DNA of 64,000 nt from Sedimentisphaerales bacterium (GTDB lineage Bacteria; Planctomycetota; Phycisphaerae; Sedimentisphaerales; SG8-4), in contig JAFGJR010000300.1 of NCBI GenBank assembly GCA_016928975.1, forward strand, positions 10,720-74,719, in the 5' to 3' direction. The position numbers and the translations under genes were made by a program. Shown here piece after piece: positions 1 to 7,928 of the stretch. Every line of letters starts with the position of its first letter. Position 1 is the stretch's first letter. Below the pieces are notes generated by a model. The model was not told where the DNA came from. It saw only the letters and a list, made by a program, of their open reading frames with translations, and did not search any database.

Positions 1-5
1 AGGGG

Positions 6-185
6 TGGACTTCTGCAAAATGCACGTTGGGCCTATATTCTTCAAGGAAATCCTATTCTTCGATTTCCTTGAAGAATTGGCGCCGGGGAGTCGTCTGTGC
101 TACAGTTGCAGTTTGGGAAGGAGAAATCGAGAAACGAGATTTCTCCTTCCCAAAGTAGGCCCAATGTGCATTTTGCAGAAGTCCA
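6..185. repeat. Large cruciform (three-way junction) palindromic element
   Basis: The outer arms 6-35 and 156-185 are inverted repeats of 30 bases with one mismatch. Inside lie two further hairpins: 38-52 with 62-76 (15 bp, 9-base loop) and 112-128 with 138-154 (17 bp, 9-base loop), separated by about 35 bases containing GGCGCC. Folded, the unit is a closed stem with two side hairpins. It ends five bases before the queA start codon, so it may act as a mobile palindromic repeat and also as the queA leader. No protein is encoded in it. Confidence 0.85.
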
Positions 186-189
186 ACCC

Positions 190-1242
190 ATGAACACAGA
201 TCAGCTTGATTATCAGTTGCCGTCCGAGTTGATCGCGCAGGATCCCGTTGAGGTGCGCAGTGAATCGCGCCTGCTGGTGCTGGATCGGGCGACACGCCAG
301 TTGACCGACTCGCGGTTCAGCCGGCTGGGCGATTTCCTGCGCCCCGACGACTGTCTTGTGCTCAACGATACGCGCGTGCTGCCGGCGCGATTCTTCGCCC
401 ATCGTCAGACGGGGGGCCGGCTGGAGGGTTTGTTCCTGGGGACCGCCGCGATGCCGGAGGTCTGGCAGGTGTTGCTCAAAGGCCAGCGCCGAGTCAAAGC
501 CGGCGAGCACATCTGGCTCCAGAGCCGCGATGGGTGCGACTACTGCGAAGCCCAGGTGCTCGCCAAGGAGCCCGAAGGAGTCTGCTCGCTGGCTGTGCGA
601 GGAAGGACGAATCCTGAAGCCGTGCTGAACGAGGTGGGCTTCCCTCCGCTGCCGCCCTACATTCATCGTGACCGCGATCCGGACAAGGCGAGCGCCGACC
701 GGGAGCGATACCAGACAGTGTACGCGCGGCATTCGGGAGCGGTCGCGGCTCCGACGGCCGGCCTGCACTTCACCGAGGCGCTGATCCGGCACCTTCGAGA
801 GCAGGGGGTGCGCTTCGCCCGTGTCACCCTGCACGTCGGCGCCGGGACCTTCAAGCCGATTGCCACGGATCGTGTTGAGGACCATCCCATTCACCGCGAG
901 TCGTATCGCGTTGATGAGGAAAACGCGGCGATCATCAACAAGGCCCGCGACGACGGCGGGCGCATCGTCGCCGTCGGCACGACCACCGTACGGACACTGG
1001 AGACCGTCGCGGCCGGCGACCGGATCGCGGCTCGCGCCGGCACGACGGATTTGTTCCTCACGCCCGGCTCTCCGTTCCAGATCGTCAATGCGATGATTAC
1101 CAATTTCCACCTTCCAAAGTCCACGTTGCTCGCGCTGGTGGCCGCCTTCGCCGGCCTGGAGGAGATCCACCGGGCCTATCGCCACGCGATCGAGCAGCGA
1201 TACCGCTTCTACTCCTACGGCGACGCCATGCTGATCCTCTGA
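190..1242 (+). CDS. queA: S-adenosylmethionine:tRNA ribosyltransferase-isomerase QueA
   Basis: QueA transfers and isomerises the ribosyl part of SAM onto preQ1 at the wobble base of tRNA, giving epoxyqueuosine in the queuosine pathway; it is cytoplasmic. The 350-residue product has the usual family length and hallmarks: LDYQLPSELIAQ at the N-terminus, PTAGLHFT, HVGAGTFKP and VGTTTVRTLE in the C-terminal half. I chose the ATG at 190 because the family starts with this D-Y-x-L-P segment; the frame is open upstream, but only through the palindromic repeat. No strong Shine-Dalgarno is seen, since the space is filled by the repeat arm. No tgt gene follows within the window; the next gene is convergent. 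Confidence 0.95.
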   Translation: MNTDQLDYQLPSELIAQDPVEVRSESRLLVLDRATRQLTDSRFSRLGDFLRPDDCLVLNDTRVLPARFFAHRQTGGRLEGLFLGTAAMPEVWQVLLKGQRRVKAGEHIWLQSRDGCDYCEAQVLAKEPEGVCSLAVRGRTNPEAVLNEVGFPPLPPYIHRDRDPDKASADRERYQTVYARHSGAVAAPTAGLHFTEALIRHLREQGVRFARVTLHVGAGTFKPIATDRVEDHPIHRESYRVDEENAAIINKARDDGGRIVAVGTTTVRTLETVAAGDRIAARAGTTDLFLTPGSPFQIVNAMITNFHLPKSTLLALVAAFAGLEEIHRAYRHAIEQRYRFYSYGDAMLIL

Positions 1243-1312
1243 CAGGCCTGTGCGTATCCTGACGCCCCCTGGCGCTTGGCATCGGCAGTCTGGAGGGATC
1301 ATTGAAAGAAAC

Positions 1313-1339
1313 GGCCGGCGGCTCCGTCGTCCGCCGGCC
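1313..1339 (-). terminator. Hairpin terminator between convergent genes
   Basis: Nine-base perfect inverted repeat 1313-1321 / 1331-1339 with a nine-base loop. Read on the minus strand it is followed by a T-rich stretch (GTTTCTTTC), so it best serves the PD40/LamG gene. It may also stop queA from the other side. Confidence 0.6.
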
Positions 1340-1348
1340 CAGTGATCT

Positions 1349-1411
1349 CCGTAGGGGCGCTCCGCCCGTACCTGCCCGAACCTGGCGTAGCCCCGAAGGC
1401 TACACCTACGG
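1349..1411. repeat. Compact palindromic repeat covering a stop codon
   Basis: Outer arms 1349-1355 / 1405-1411 (CCGTAGG / CCTACGG) enclose two hairpins: 1351-1359 / 1363-1371 (nine pairs, one mismatch) and 1387-1392 / 1398-1403 (six pairs). The architecture, a stem with two side hairpins, is that of the element at 6-185, but the sequence is unrelated. The TAG stop of the PD40/LamG gene on the minus strand (1406-1408) lies in the outer arm. Confidence 0.65.
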
Positions 1412-3055
1412 CTCCACCACGCGGTTGAAGACCCGCACGTCGTCGATCAGTCCGTTCCAGAAGGTGTCGGGCGTGATCTGGGCGGCGGCTCCGATGTACA
1501 AGCCGCTGGATGTGCTCGTTGGCTTGACCCGCGTACCCGTGGCCGCCTCTTTGTCGTCCAAGTAGAGGGTGCAACTGGTGTCCCTGCACACGACGCCAAC
1601 GCGGTGCCAGTTGCCGTCAGTAATCACGGCCGGGGAGCAGAGCCACTTGCCGGTGTTGCTACTCAGCTCGGTCGCCAGCTTGCCATCTACAGCACTGGCC
1701 ATCAGCCAAGTGACACCGTCCTGCGAGAGGATCCCCTGCCTGGGGGCTCCGCCCTTGACCCAGGCGAAGACACTGAAAGACTCCGCCGTCGGGTCCAGGA
1801 CCGAGCCGGTAGCCGCAAAGGTGGTCCCGTCGAATTGCAAAGCTCCACCCACCTTGCCCCCGGTAGGCTCCCAGAGTGGCGAGCCCATCAGAAACGCATC
1901 GTTCATGCCCGCGCTGTCGGAGATCACATCACCTTCGGTTTCGTCGAAGGTCCAGTGGGCCACGAGCGTAGGATCATTCACCTCCTGCCCGATATAGCTG
2001 GCCAGAACCTTAAAGTCGGCAATGTCGACGATGCCGTCTCCCCATGGCGATGGCCCAATGTCATAAAGCGAATTGCTCTGGCCCCAGTGGTCGGCCATGG
2101 CCAGCACCTCCTTGCCATCCACCTTCCCATCGCCGTTGAAGTCTACGATGGGTAGCATCGTCACCTGCCATAGCTCATAGATGGCAGTCAGGGTGTTGGC
2201 GCGAGTGAAATAGAGAGCCGAGTCCTCGGTCGAAAACGACAAGTGCCACTCGCCACGGGGGGAGTTGACCGGGGCAAACGGCACCGGTTTGCCCCAGGGT
2301 GAGGCGGTGGTGACCCGTCGGCTCACGTAGATGTCAGGGGGAGATGTCCCCTCCGAGAAGTACAGCGACAGGCCATCGGGCGAGATGAATGGGGCGCCTT
2401 CACTCTCCATCGCGATGGGAGCACCGAGCATCACGGGCGGTCCCCAGGGCGCGTTCTTGTTGGGACGAGTGGTTACCCACAGCGCGGAATAGGGAGGCTT
2501 AGCCCTATCGGACGCGAAGTAAAGCGACAAGCCGTCCATCGACAGTGACGGATGGTCTTCCCACCTTGCCGTGTTGACTGTCGGGCCAAGGTTCTGTGGC
2601 TCACCCCAGGGGTCCGTCTTCATGGCTCGCTTCGACACCCACAGGTCCCCGGATCCGTACCCGCCAGGGGCAGCGGAGCAGCCCCCCGTCCAATGGAGCC
2701 AATACCCATCCGCGAAGTACAATTCCAGCCCATCGGCGGAGATGCACACGCCGCCTGCCGGTCCGGTGGAGTTGACGGGAGGGTCAAGCGGAACCGGCGT
2801 GCCCCATGGTTCCTGGGTTGTTGACCGTCTCGCCACCCACAGGTCACGGCACTCCCCCGGGTCATTGTACGCGAAGTACAGCTCCAGGCCATCCCGCGAG
2901 ACCTGCGGCGAGCCCGCACCAACCTTGCTCACATTGGGGATATTGGTCGGTTCGCCATAGATGTAGTCTGCTCTGGTGACTTGGGCACAACTCCAGAGAA
3001 CCGCCAGGACCGCCCAAAGCACTGCTGCTACTCTCGAATCATTCGTCTTGTTCAT
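1406..3055 (-). CDS. Secreted PD40 beta-propeller / EF-hand-like / LamG protein
   Basis: A 549-residue exported protein. The N-terminus is a clear signal peptide (VLWAVLAVLWSCAQVTRA). Residues about 35-300 carry repeated DGLELYF / DGLSLYF units, the PD40 (TolB-type) propeller repeat. Around residue 310 a calcium-loop pair (DFNGDGKVDG and GDGIVDIADF) resembles a dockerin-like linker common in Phycisphaerae. The C-terminal 175 residues begin LVAHWTFDETEGD and match the LamG/concanavalin-like jelly-roll fold, usually carbohydrate-binding. No catalytic site is visible. The ribosome-binding site AAGGAAGGTGAGG lies just before the ATG. The kinase gene is upstream on the same strand (153-base gap). 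A surface glycan-binding role is inference. Confidence 0.75.
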   Translation of the reverse strand: MNKTNDSRVAAVLWAVLAVLWSCAQVTRADYIYGEPTNIPNVSKVGAGSPQVSRDGLELYFAYNDPGECRDLWVARRSTTQEPWGTPVPLDPPVNSTGPAGGVCISADGLELYFADGYWLHWTGGCSAAPGGYGSGDLWVSKRAMKTDPWGEPQNLGPTVNTARWEDHPSLSMDGLSLYFASDRAKPPYSALWVTTRPNKNAPWGPPVMLGAPIAMESEGAPFISPDGLSLYFSEGTSPPDIYVSRRVTTASPWGKPVPFAPVNSPRGEWHLSFSTEDSALYFTRANTLTAIYELWQVTMLPIVDFNGDGKVDGKEVLAMADHWGQSNSLYDIGPSPWGDGIVDIADFKVLASYIGQEVNDPTLVAHWTFDETEGDVISDSAGMNDAFLMGSPLWEPTGGKVGGALQFDGTTFAATGSVLDPTAESFSVFAWVKGGAPRQGILSQDGVTWLMASAVDGKLATELSSNTGKWLCSPAVITDGNWHRVGVVCRDTSCTLYLDDKEAATGTRVKPTSTSSGLYIGAAAQITPDTFWNGLIDDVRVFNRVVEP

Positions 3056-3208
3056 TCCTCACCTTCCTTTCATTCCTGTTCTTGGAAAGACGCGACTGTT
3101 CTATCGACCTCCCTGCGCGCAGACCATCCTCACGCCGGAGATACCTTTGCGACTCTCCCACCTCCTTTCTACTGGCTTCATCCGAACCCGGCTGACGAGA
3201 TGGTGACG

Positions 3209-5728
3209 TCAGTGTGGTTCATCAATTCTGTCGTTCTGTGTCCGTGAAGTACCCGCGTACGCTTGACGCAATGGTTCCAGTCGGCCCAATGTTGCGGCCG
3301 CGCCTTGGGAGTCTCTCGAAGCCTCCTGTTCCTCATAGACCTTGGTCAACTCCCCGATGCGCATTTGCAACCAATGCTTGATGTACCCGGTCTGTGGGTG
3401 TTTCTCCCCGTGCGTTCGCCGACTGGCCTCTATCAGCCTGATGAGCAGCGTCTCCTGTTCCGGATACCGCCCTTGCACACCGTATAGCGCAGCCAGCCGC
3501 AGCCCGAAGAGGACCGCGCCTGCACAGCCGGTGCCGCCACGCTGGGCGGCCAACTCACGAGACCGCGTAATCAAGGGAGTGGCCTCTTCCTGACGGCCCT
3601 GCCTCAAGTAGGCCGCACCGAGATTGCTCATCGCCCAGACCGTAATCGGATTCTCCTCGCCCACCGTTCGCCGGCCAATCTCCAGGATCCGAGCGCCTAA
3701 TTCCGCCGCCTCGTTGTGACGACCGTCACTCTCAAGGGCCCAAGTCAGCACATTGGCCAGCGCCAGAGTGGTTTCATGCTCATCCCCCAGCACGCGCCGG
3801 CTGATCTCGTAGCCCTTGCCGCTAAGTGACTCCGCCTCAGCGTACTGCATGAGCGTCACGTGCCCCGCCGCGAGGGCGTTCAGCGCCCGGAGCATGATTG
3901 GATCCTCCTCATGCAGGATGCGACGACCAATCTCGAGCGTCCTGGTGGCTAGCGCCATTCCCTCCCTGAAGCGGGCCCCACACATGTACTGCCAGGCCAG
4001 ATCGGACATGGACTCCAGCGTGTCAGGATGCTCCTCGCCGAGAACGCGCCTTCGGCTCGCGAGCGCGCGGACGAGAAGCGGCTCGGCTTCCTCGTAACGT
4101 CCCTGGTTCGAATGGAGCAGGCCAAGGCAATTCAGCAAGGCCAGCGTGGCCGGATGCTCCTCGCCAAGCTGCTCACGCCGGATCGCCAGGGCTCGCTCCC
4201 AATGCGTCTTGGCGGCCTCGTAGTCCCCCATCTTCTGGTACGTCAGACCCAGCGTCTCACGAACCTGGGCCTCGGTGAGCGGGTCGTTCAGGAATCTGCC
4301 GTTCAGGTTCCGCGAGGCGGCCTCGAGGATGTAGCGTACGGTCACCTGTTGGTTCTTCGCTTTTTCCGGGTAGACGGAGGCAAGCAGATCCTTTGTGAGG
4401 AAATCCGTCACGGCCTGGGCGTCTGCCCTCGCCCGCTCGGCACGCACGTACAGCACCGTGCTCACGCCAAGACCGGTCAGGAGGGTCGCCGTCACGAATG
4501 CCGCCACGGTCACCATCGCCCGCTGCCGTTGGAGCAGTTTGGTCGTTCGGTACCACGTCGTCGGCGGGCCGGCCAGGACCGGCTCCTGGTTCAAATATCG
4601 CTCGATCTCAGCGAGCAATGCGCTGCTGGAGTCGTACCTACGGGTCCGGTCCTTCTCCAGAGCCTTCATCACGATCCAGTCGAGATCGCCACGAATGGCC
4701 TTCCTGAGTAGATCGGGGGTAGAACTGCGGTGCTTTGCGACATCGGTCAGGGTATCGCCCAGGGTGCTGAGCTTCGTGGAGGGCTTGGTGGGTTCCTGTT
4801 CACGAATGACCCGCTGCATCTCGATATAGCCGGCTTTGCGAAGCTCCTCTTCACTGAAGGGCGTGGTGCCAGTGAGCAACTCGTACAGCAGAACGCCGAG
4901 AGAGTAGATGTCTGAGCGGGTGTCGATATCCAGATCGCTCAGTTCTGCCTGCTCCGGACTCATGTAGGCAGGGGTGCCGATGAGGTGGGCGTAACGGGTG
5001 AAGAGGGTTTTTTCCGTCAGCTTCTGGTTCGTAGCCTTGGCAATGCCGAAGTCGATCACCTTGGGGACCGGCTTGCCGTCATGGTGAGTGACCATGACAT
5101 TGGAAGGCTTGATGTCGCGATGGATGATGCCCTTTTGATGGGCGTGCTGGACAGCATGGCAGACCTGAACGAATAGGGCCAACCGGTCTTTGGTGCTCAG
5201 GCTGTTCTTGTCGCAGTATTCGGTGATCGAGACGCCCTGGACCAGTTCCATGACGAAGTACGGCCGGCCGGTGTCTGTGGCGCCGGCGTCGAGGACTTTG
5301 GCTATACTGGGATGGTCCATCATCGCAATCGCCTGGCGCTCCGCCTCGAAGCGGGCGATGACCTGGCGGGTATCCATGCCCAGCTTGATGATCTTGAGGG
5401 CGACCTTGCGCCGGATGGGCTGCTCCTGCTCGGCCATGTAGACCACCGCCATGCCACCTTCGCCGATCTTTTCCAAGAGTTTGTACCGCCCAACGACTGT
5501 CCCCGGCGATTCAGTGACTGGGTTCCCTCCGACCACCTCTGAATCCTCCACGAGGACACGCAAGAAAGGCTTGGCGTCGCGATGGGCGGCAACCAGCGAC
5601 TCGATCTCCGCCCGCAACTGGCTGTCGGAACCACACGCGCCGTCCAGGAAGCCCGCCAGTTCCGCCGCGGTCTTCTTCTCGATCGCTTCGGCAAAGATCG
5701 CTTTGATATCTTGTGACGCGTTGGCCAT
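3209..5728 (-). CDS. Membrane-anchored serine/threonine protein kinase with TPR sensor domain
   Basis: An 839-residue Pkn-type kinase. The kinase domain (about residues 82-370) has an intact Gly-rich loop ([10 protein letters not shown]), VALKIIK lysine, HRDIKPSN catalytic loop, DFGIAKA and [12 protein letters not shown]. One membrane helix lies near residues 408-433, followed by TPRs of the kinesin-light-chain type (repeated [10 protein letters not shown] and [12 protein letters not shown] units). The kinase should face the cytoplasm and the TPRs the other side. I chose ATG 5728 over GTG 5734 because GAGAGG sits six bases ahead of it. The ECF sigma factor lies immediately upstream in the same direction, a standard planctomycetal pair in which the kinase probably controls the sigma factor. 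Confidence 0.9.
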   Translation of the reverse strand: MANASQDIKAIFAEAIEKKTAAELAGFLDGACGSDSQLRAEIESLVAAHRDAKPFLRVLVEDSEVVGGNPVTESPGTVVGRYKLLEKIGEGGMAVVYMAEQEQPIRRKVALKIIKLGMDTRQVIARFEAERQAIAMMDHPSIAKVLDAGATDTGRPYFVMELVQGVSITEYCDKNSLSTKDRLALFVQVCHAVQHAHQKGIIHRDIKPSNVMVTHHDGKPVPKVIDFGIAKATNQKLTEKTLFTRYAHLIGTPAYMSPEQAELSDLDIDTRSDIYSLGVLLYELLTGTTPFSEEELRKAGYIEMQRVIREQEPTKPSTKLSTLGDTLTDVAKHRSSTPDLLRKAIRGDLDWIVMKALEKDRTRRYDSSSALLAEIERYLNQEPVLAGPPTTWYRTTKLLQRQRAMVTVAAFVTATLLTGLGVSTVLYVRAERARADAQAVTDFLTKDLLASVYPEKAKNQQVTVRYILEAASRNLNGRFLNDPLTEAQVRETLGLTYQKMGDYEAAKTHWERALAIRREQLGEEHPATLALLNCLGLLHSNQGRYEEAEPLLVRALASRRRVLGEEHPDTLESMSDLAWQYMCGARFREGMALATRTLEIGRRILHEEDPIMLRALNALAAGHVTLMQYAEAESLSGKGYEISRRVLGDEHETTLALANVLTWALESDGRHNEAAELGARILEIGRRTVGEENPITVWAMSNLGAAYLRQGRQEEATPLITRSRELAAQRGGTGCAGAVLFGLRLAALYGVQGRYPEQETLLIRLIEASRRTHGEKHPQTGYIKHWLQMRIGELTKVYEEQEASRDSQGAAATLGRLEPLRQAYAGTSRTQNDRIDEPH

Positions 5729-5905
5729 GATCACCTCTCAACCTGGTGTCCGATGTACAATGCGAGATTCGTGGGACCGACCTGAAAGGAAAAAAGCACA
5801 GATTTCACGTTTTCCTGATGACGGATCGCATCGCTGATGCCGGAGGCGGCACGCGTCCGCCGAGGTCCGCCAACCGGGGCCGCTACCAGGGAGAAGCTCC
5901 AGCCT

Positions 5906-6469
5906 CTACTCGGGACCGTCCTGCAGAATCGCCCGATGCAGCCACGCACGAGCATAGGCCAGGTGATTGAACACCGTGCGGTCGGAGAGGCCGCGAATCT
6001 GGGCGATCTGCTCAATAGTCATGCCGCCAAAGTAACGCAGCTTGACGCAATCGGCCACGTCCGGCTGCGAGGTTGCCAGCTTTGCCAGGGCCTCGTCCAG
6101 GGCAAGGAGATCGTCCGGGTCGGTCTCAAACGGAGCTTCCAGCCCACCGGGAGCGGTTGCCGACTTATGCGCGGCGTGTTTCAGAGTTTTCTTGCGGCGT
6201 GCGTTCTCGACCAGAATGCGCCGCATGGCTTCCGCCGCCGCGGCAAAGAAATGGCCTCGGTTCTGCCAACTTTGTGGCTCGCCCCCCACCAGCCGCAAAT
6301 ATGCGTCGTGGACCAGTGCGGTGGCTTGAAGCGTTTGGCCGGGGAGCTCGTGGGATAGCTTCTGCGCCGCGAGAAGGCGCAGTTCCTCATACACCAACGG
6401 CAGAAGCTCGTCTGTAGCTTTCGCGCCCCCCCGTTCAATCGCGTTCAAGATCCGTGTGACGTCACTCAT
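5906..6469 (-). CDS. ECF-subfamily RNA polymerase sigma factor (planctomycetal type)
   Basis: A 187-residue sigma factor with region 2 (LPLVYEELRLLAAQKL, ALVHDAYLRLVGG, FFAAAAEAMRRILVENARRK) and region 4 (DCVKLRYFGGMTIEQIAQIRGLS), ending in the helix-turn-helix NHLAYARAWLHRAI. This matches the Sig-70_X6 / TIGR02999 type abundant in planctomycetes, where an adjacent kinase rather than an anti-sigma factor is the usual partner. No anti-sigma gene is nearby and the kinase starts 178 bases downstream. The start at 6469 (MSDVTRI) fits family alignments; a longer frame reaches 6505 without a ribosome-binding site. Confidence 0.92.
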   Translation of the reverse strand: MSDVTRILNAIERGGAKATDELLPLVYEELRLLAAQKLSHELPGQTLQATALVHDAYLRLVGGEPQSWQNRGHFFAAAAEAMRRILVENARRKKTLKHAAHKSATAPGGLEAPFETDPDDLLALDEALAKLATSQPDVADCVKLRYFGGMTIEQIAQIRGLSDRTVFNHLAYARAWLHRAILQDGPE

Positions 6470-6667
6470 ACTGACTGCCCACCGTTGCGCGCTTATGACA
6501 GGCATATTCTGTCGTCATCGTGATGAGATTTCAAGCCTCGGCAAGGCCATCGTGGCGGCGGTCCGGCCGACCGTCGCCGTGCAGGTGACCGATAATCCCG
6601 ACCTGTGGGCGGGACAGGCGAGGCCTCCTCATGGCTCCTCTTTCTATCCTCGATCGAATACTCTCCG

Positions 6668-6696
6668 TTGACACGGGACACAGACATCGCTACTCT
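6668..6696 (+). promoter_or_regulatory. Candidate sigma-70 promoter for the DUF481 gene, in the 6470-6796 divergent spacer
   Basis: TTGACA at 6668-6673, a 17-base spacer, then TACTCT at 6691-6696, about 100 bases before the ATG at 6797. The -35 is perfect and the -10 weak. The rest of the 327-base spacer between the divergent sigma-factor and DUF481 genes shows no other structure or gene. Confidence 0.45.
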
Positions 6697-6796
6697 TGTG
6701 TCCGACACAGGTGTGTTGGCCAATGGAGCCTATCCGGGCTCGCTCAGGTCGGGGGCTGCACCGACGGAGTCTTCAACAGTTGGAAAGGAGACCAGG

Positions 6797-7813
6797 ATGC
6801 GTTTCATTACGCCCATTATCGTTTTGTGGACGCTGTTGTATCCGTTGGCAGCGTTCGGCGATGAGCTCTACTTCAAGAACGGAGACCATCTCACCGGCCA
6901 GATCGTTCGGATGACGGACGACAAGCTCGTCTTCAAATCCCAGAGCGCCGGCGAGGTGACGGTGAACCTGTCGGACCTCCGGACGTTCAGTAGCGAGACG
7001 CCGCTGGAGATTCATCTCAAGGACGGCACGGCCTATCACCAACCGGTCGGGACAGCCGAGCCGAACGGAATCTCCATCGCCACACAACCGAAACCCTTTG
7101 CTTTGTCCCAGGTGACGGCGATCAACCCGCCGGCCAAGCCGAAGCCGAAGTGGACCGGGAATATCGCCGGGTCCATAGCCATCGTGAGTGGCAACACCAA
7201 AACCAACTCTTATGCCGGCAGCATCAGCGCCGTCCGGCGCAGTGAGAAGGACCGTCTCTCCGGCAATGCCGACATCGTCCGCAGCGAACGGGAGACGGAT
7301 GCAGGGGACAAGGATGTTCTGGAGAACTGGTGGAAGCTCAAGGCCCAGTACGACTATTTCTTCACCAAACAGCTCTACGGTTTTGTGAACGGCCGGTATG
7401 AGAAGGACACGATCGCTCTGCTGGACCGTCGGATCGTGGTCGGCGGCGGTGCCGGTTACCAGTGGGTCGAGAAGCCGCAGGTGAGCTTCTCCACCAACCT
7501 CGGTCTGGCGTCGCTCTATGAGAAATACGATGACCCCGGCAATACGACCAACAGCACGACCTCCCTGCAAGCGGGCTATAACTTCCAGGTGACCCCGTTG
7601 AAGAACTTCACCTTCCTGCACGACCTGACCTACTATCCAAGTCTGGAGGATTTCTCCGATCACTTCCTGACGTCCTCGGCGGAGCTGCGCGCCACGATGG
7701 TCAAGAACCTGTACGCCAGCTTCCGGGTGATCTTCGATTATGACGCCACCCCTGCCCAGGGCCGGCAAGACACCGACATCAAATACCTCTTCAGCATCGG
7801 CCTGCAATTTTAG
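6797..7813 (+). CDS. DUF481 family outer-membrane beta-barrel protein
   Basis: A 338-residue exported protein. It has an N-terminal signal peptide (PIIVLWTLLYPLAAFG) and a short N-terminal domain (DELYFKNGDHLTGQI ... LSDLRTFSS) seen ahead of DUF481 in many Gram-negatives. From about residue 115 come alternating amphipathic strands (GNIAGSIAIVSGNTKTNSY, FVNGRYEKDTI, DYDATPAQGRQDTDIKYLF) ending in aromatic F, the outer-membrane assembly signal. DUF481 includes the salt-induced protein YdiY; the substrate or role is unknown. A strong ribosome-binding site (GGAAAGGAG) precedes the start. Confidence 0.85.
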   Translation: MRFITPIIVLWTLLYPLAAFGDELYFKNGDHLTGQIVRMTDDKLVFKSQSAGEVTVNLSDLRTFSSETPLEIHLKDGTAYHQPVGTAEPNGISIATQPKPFALSQVTAINPPAKPKPKWTGNIAGSIAIVSGNTKTNSYAGSISAVRRSEKDRLSGNADIVRSERETDAGDKDVLENWWKLKAQYDYFFTKQLYGFVNGRYEKDTIALLDRRIVVGGGAGYQWVEKPQVSFSTNLGLASLYEKYDDPGNTTNSTTSLQAGYNFQVTPLKNFTFLHDLTYYPSLEDFSDHFLTSSAELRATMVKNLYASFRVIFDYDATPAQGRQDTDIKYLFSIGLQF

Positions 7814-7928
7814 CCGGGTGCGTCCGCACGGACCAACGGATCGTTTTGCGCTGGACTTGGTATCGTTCATCGGGTATCAGCAAGATGAGCGTTGATGACT
7901 GTGAGCGCGCCTGATGGAGGACAAGGCC

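Noticed and set aside
100..1302. 400-residue open frame on the minus strand across queA
   Set aside because: Shadow of queA in GC-rich DNA; no ribosome-binding site or recognisable domain, and queA is unambiguous.
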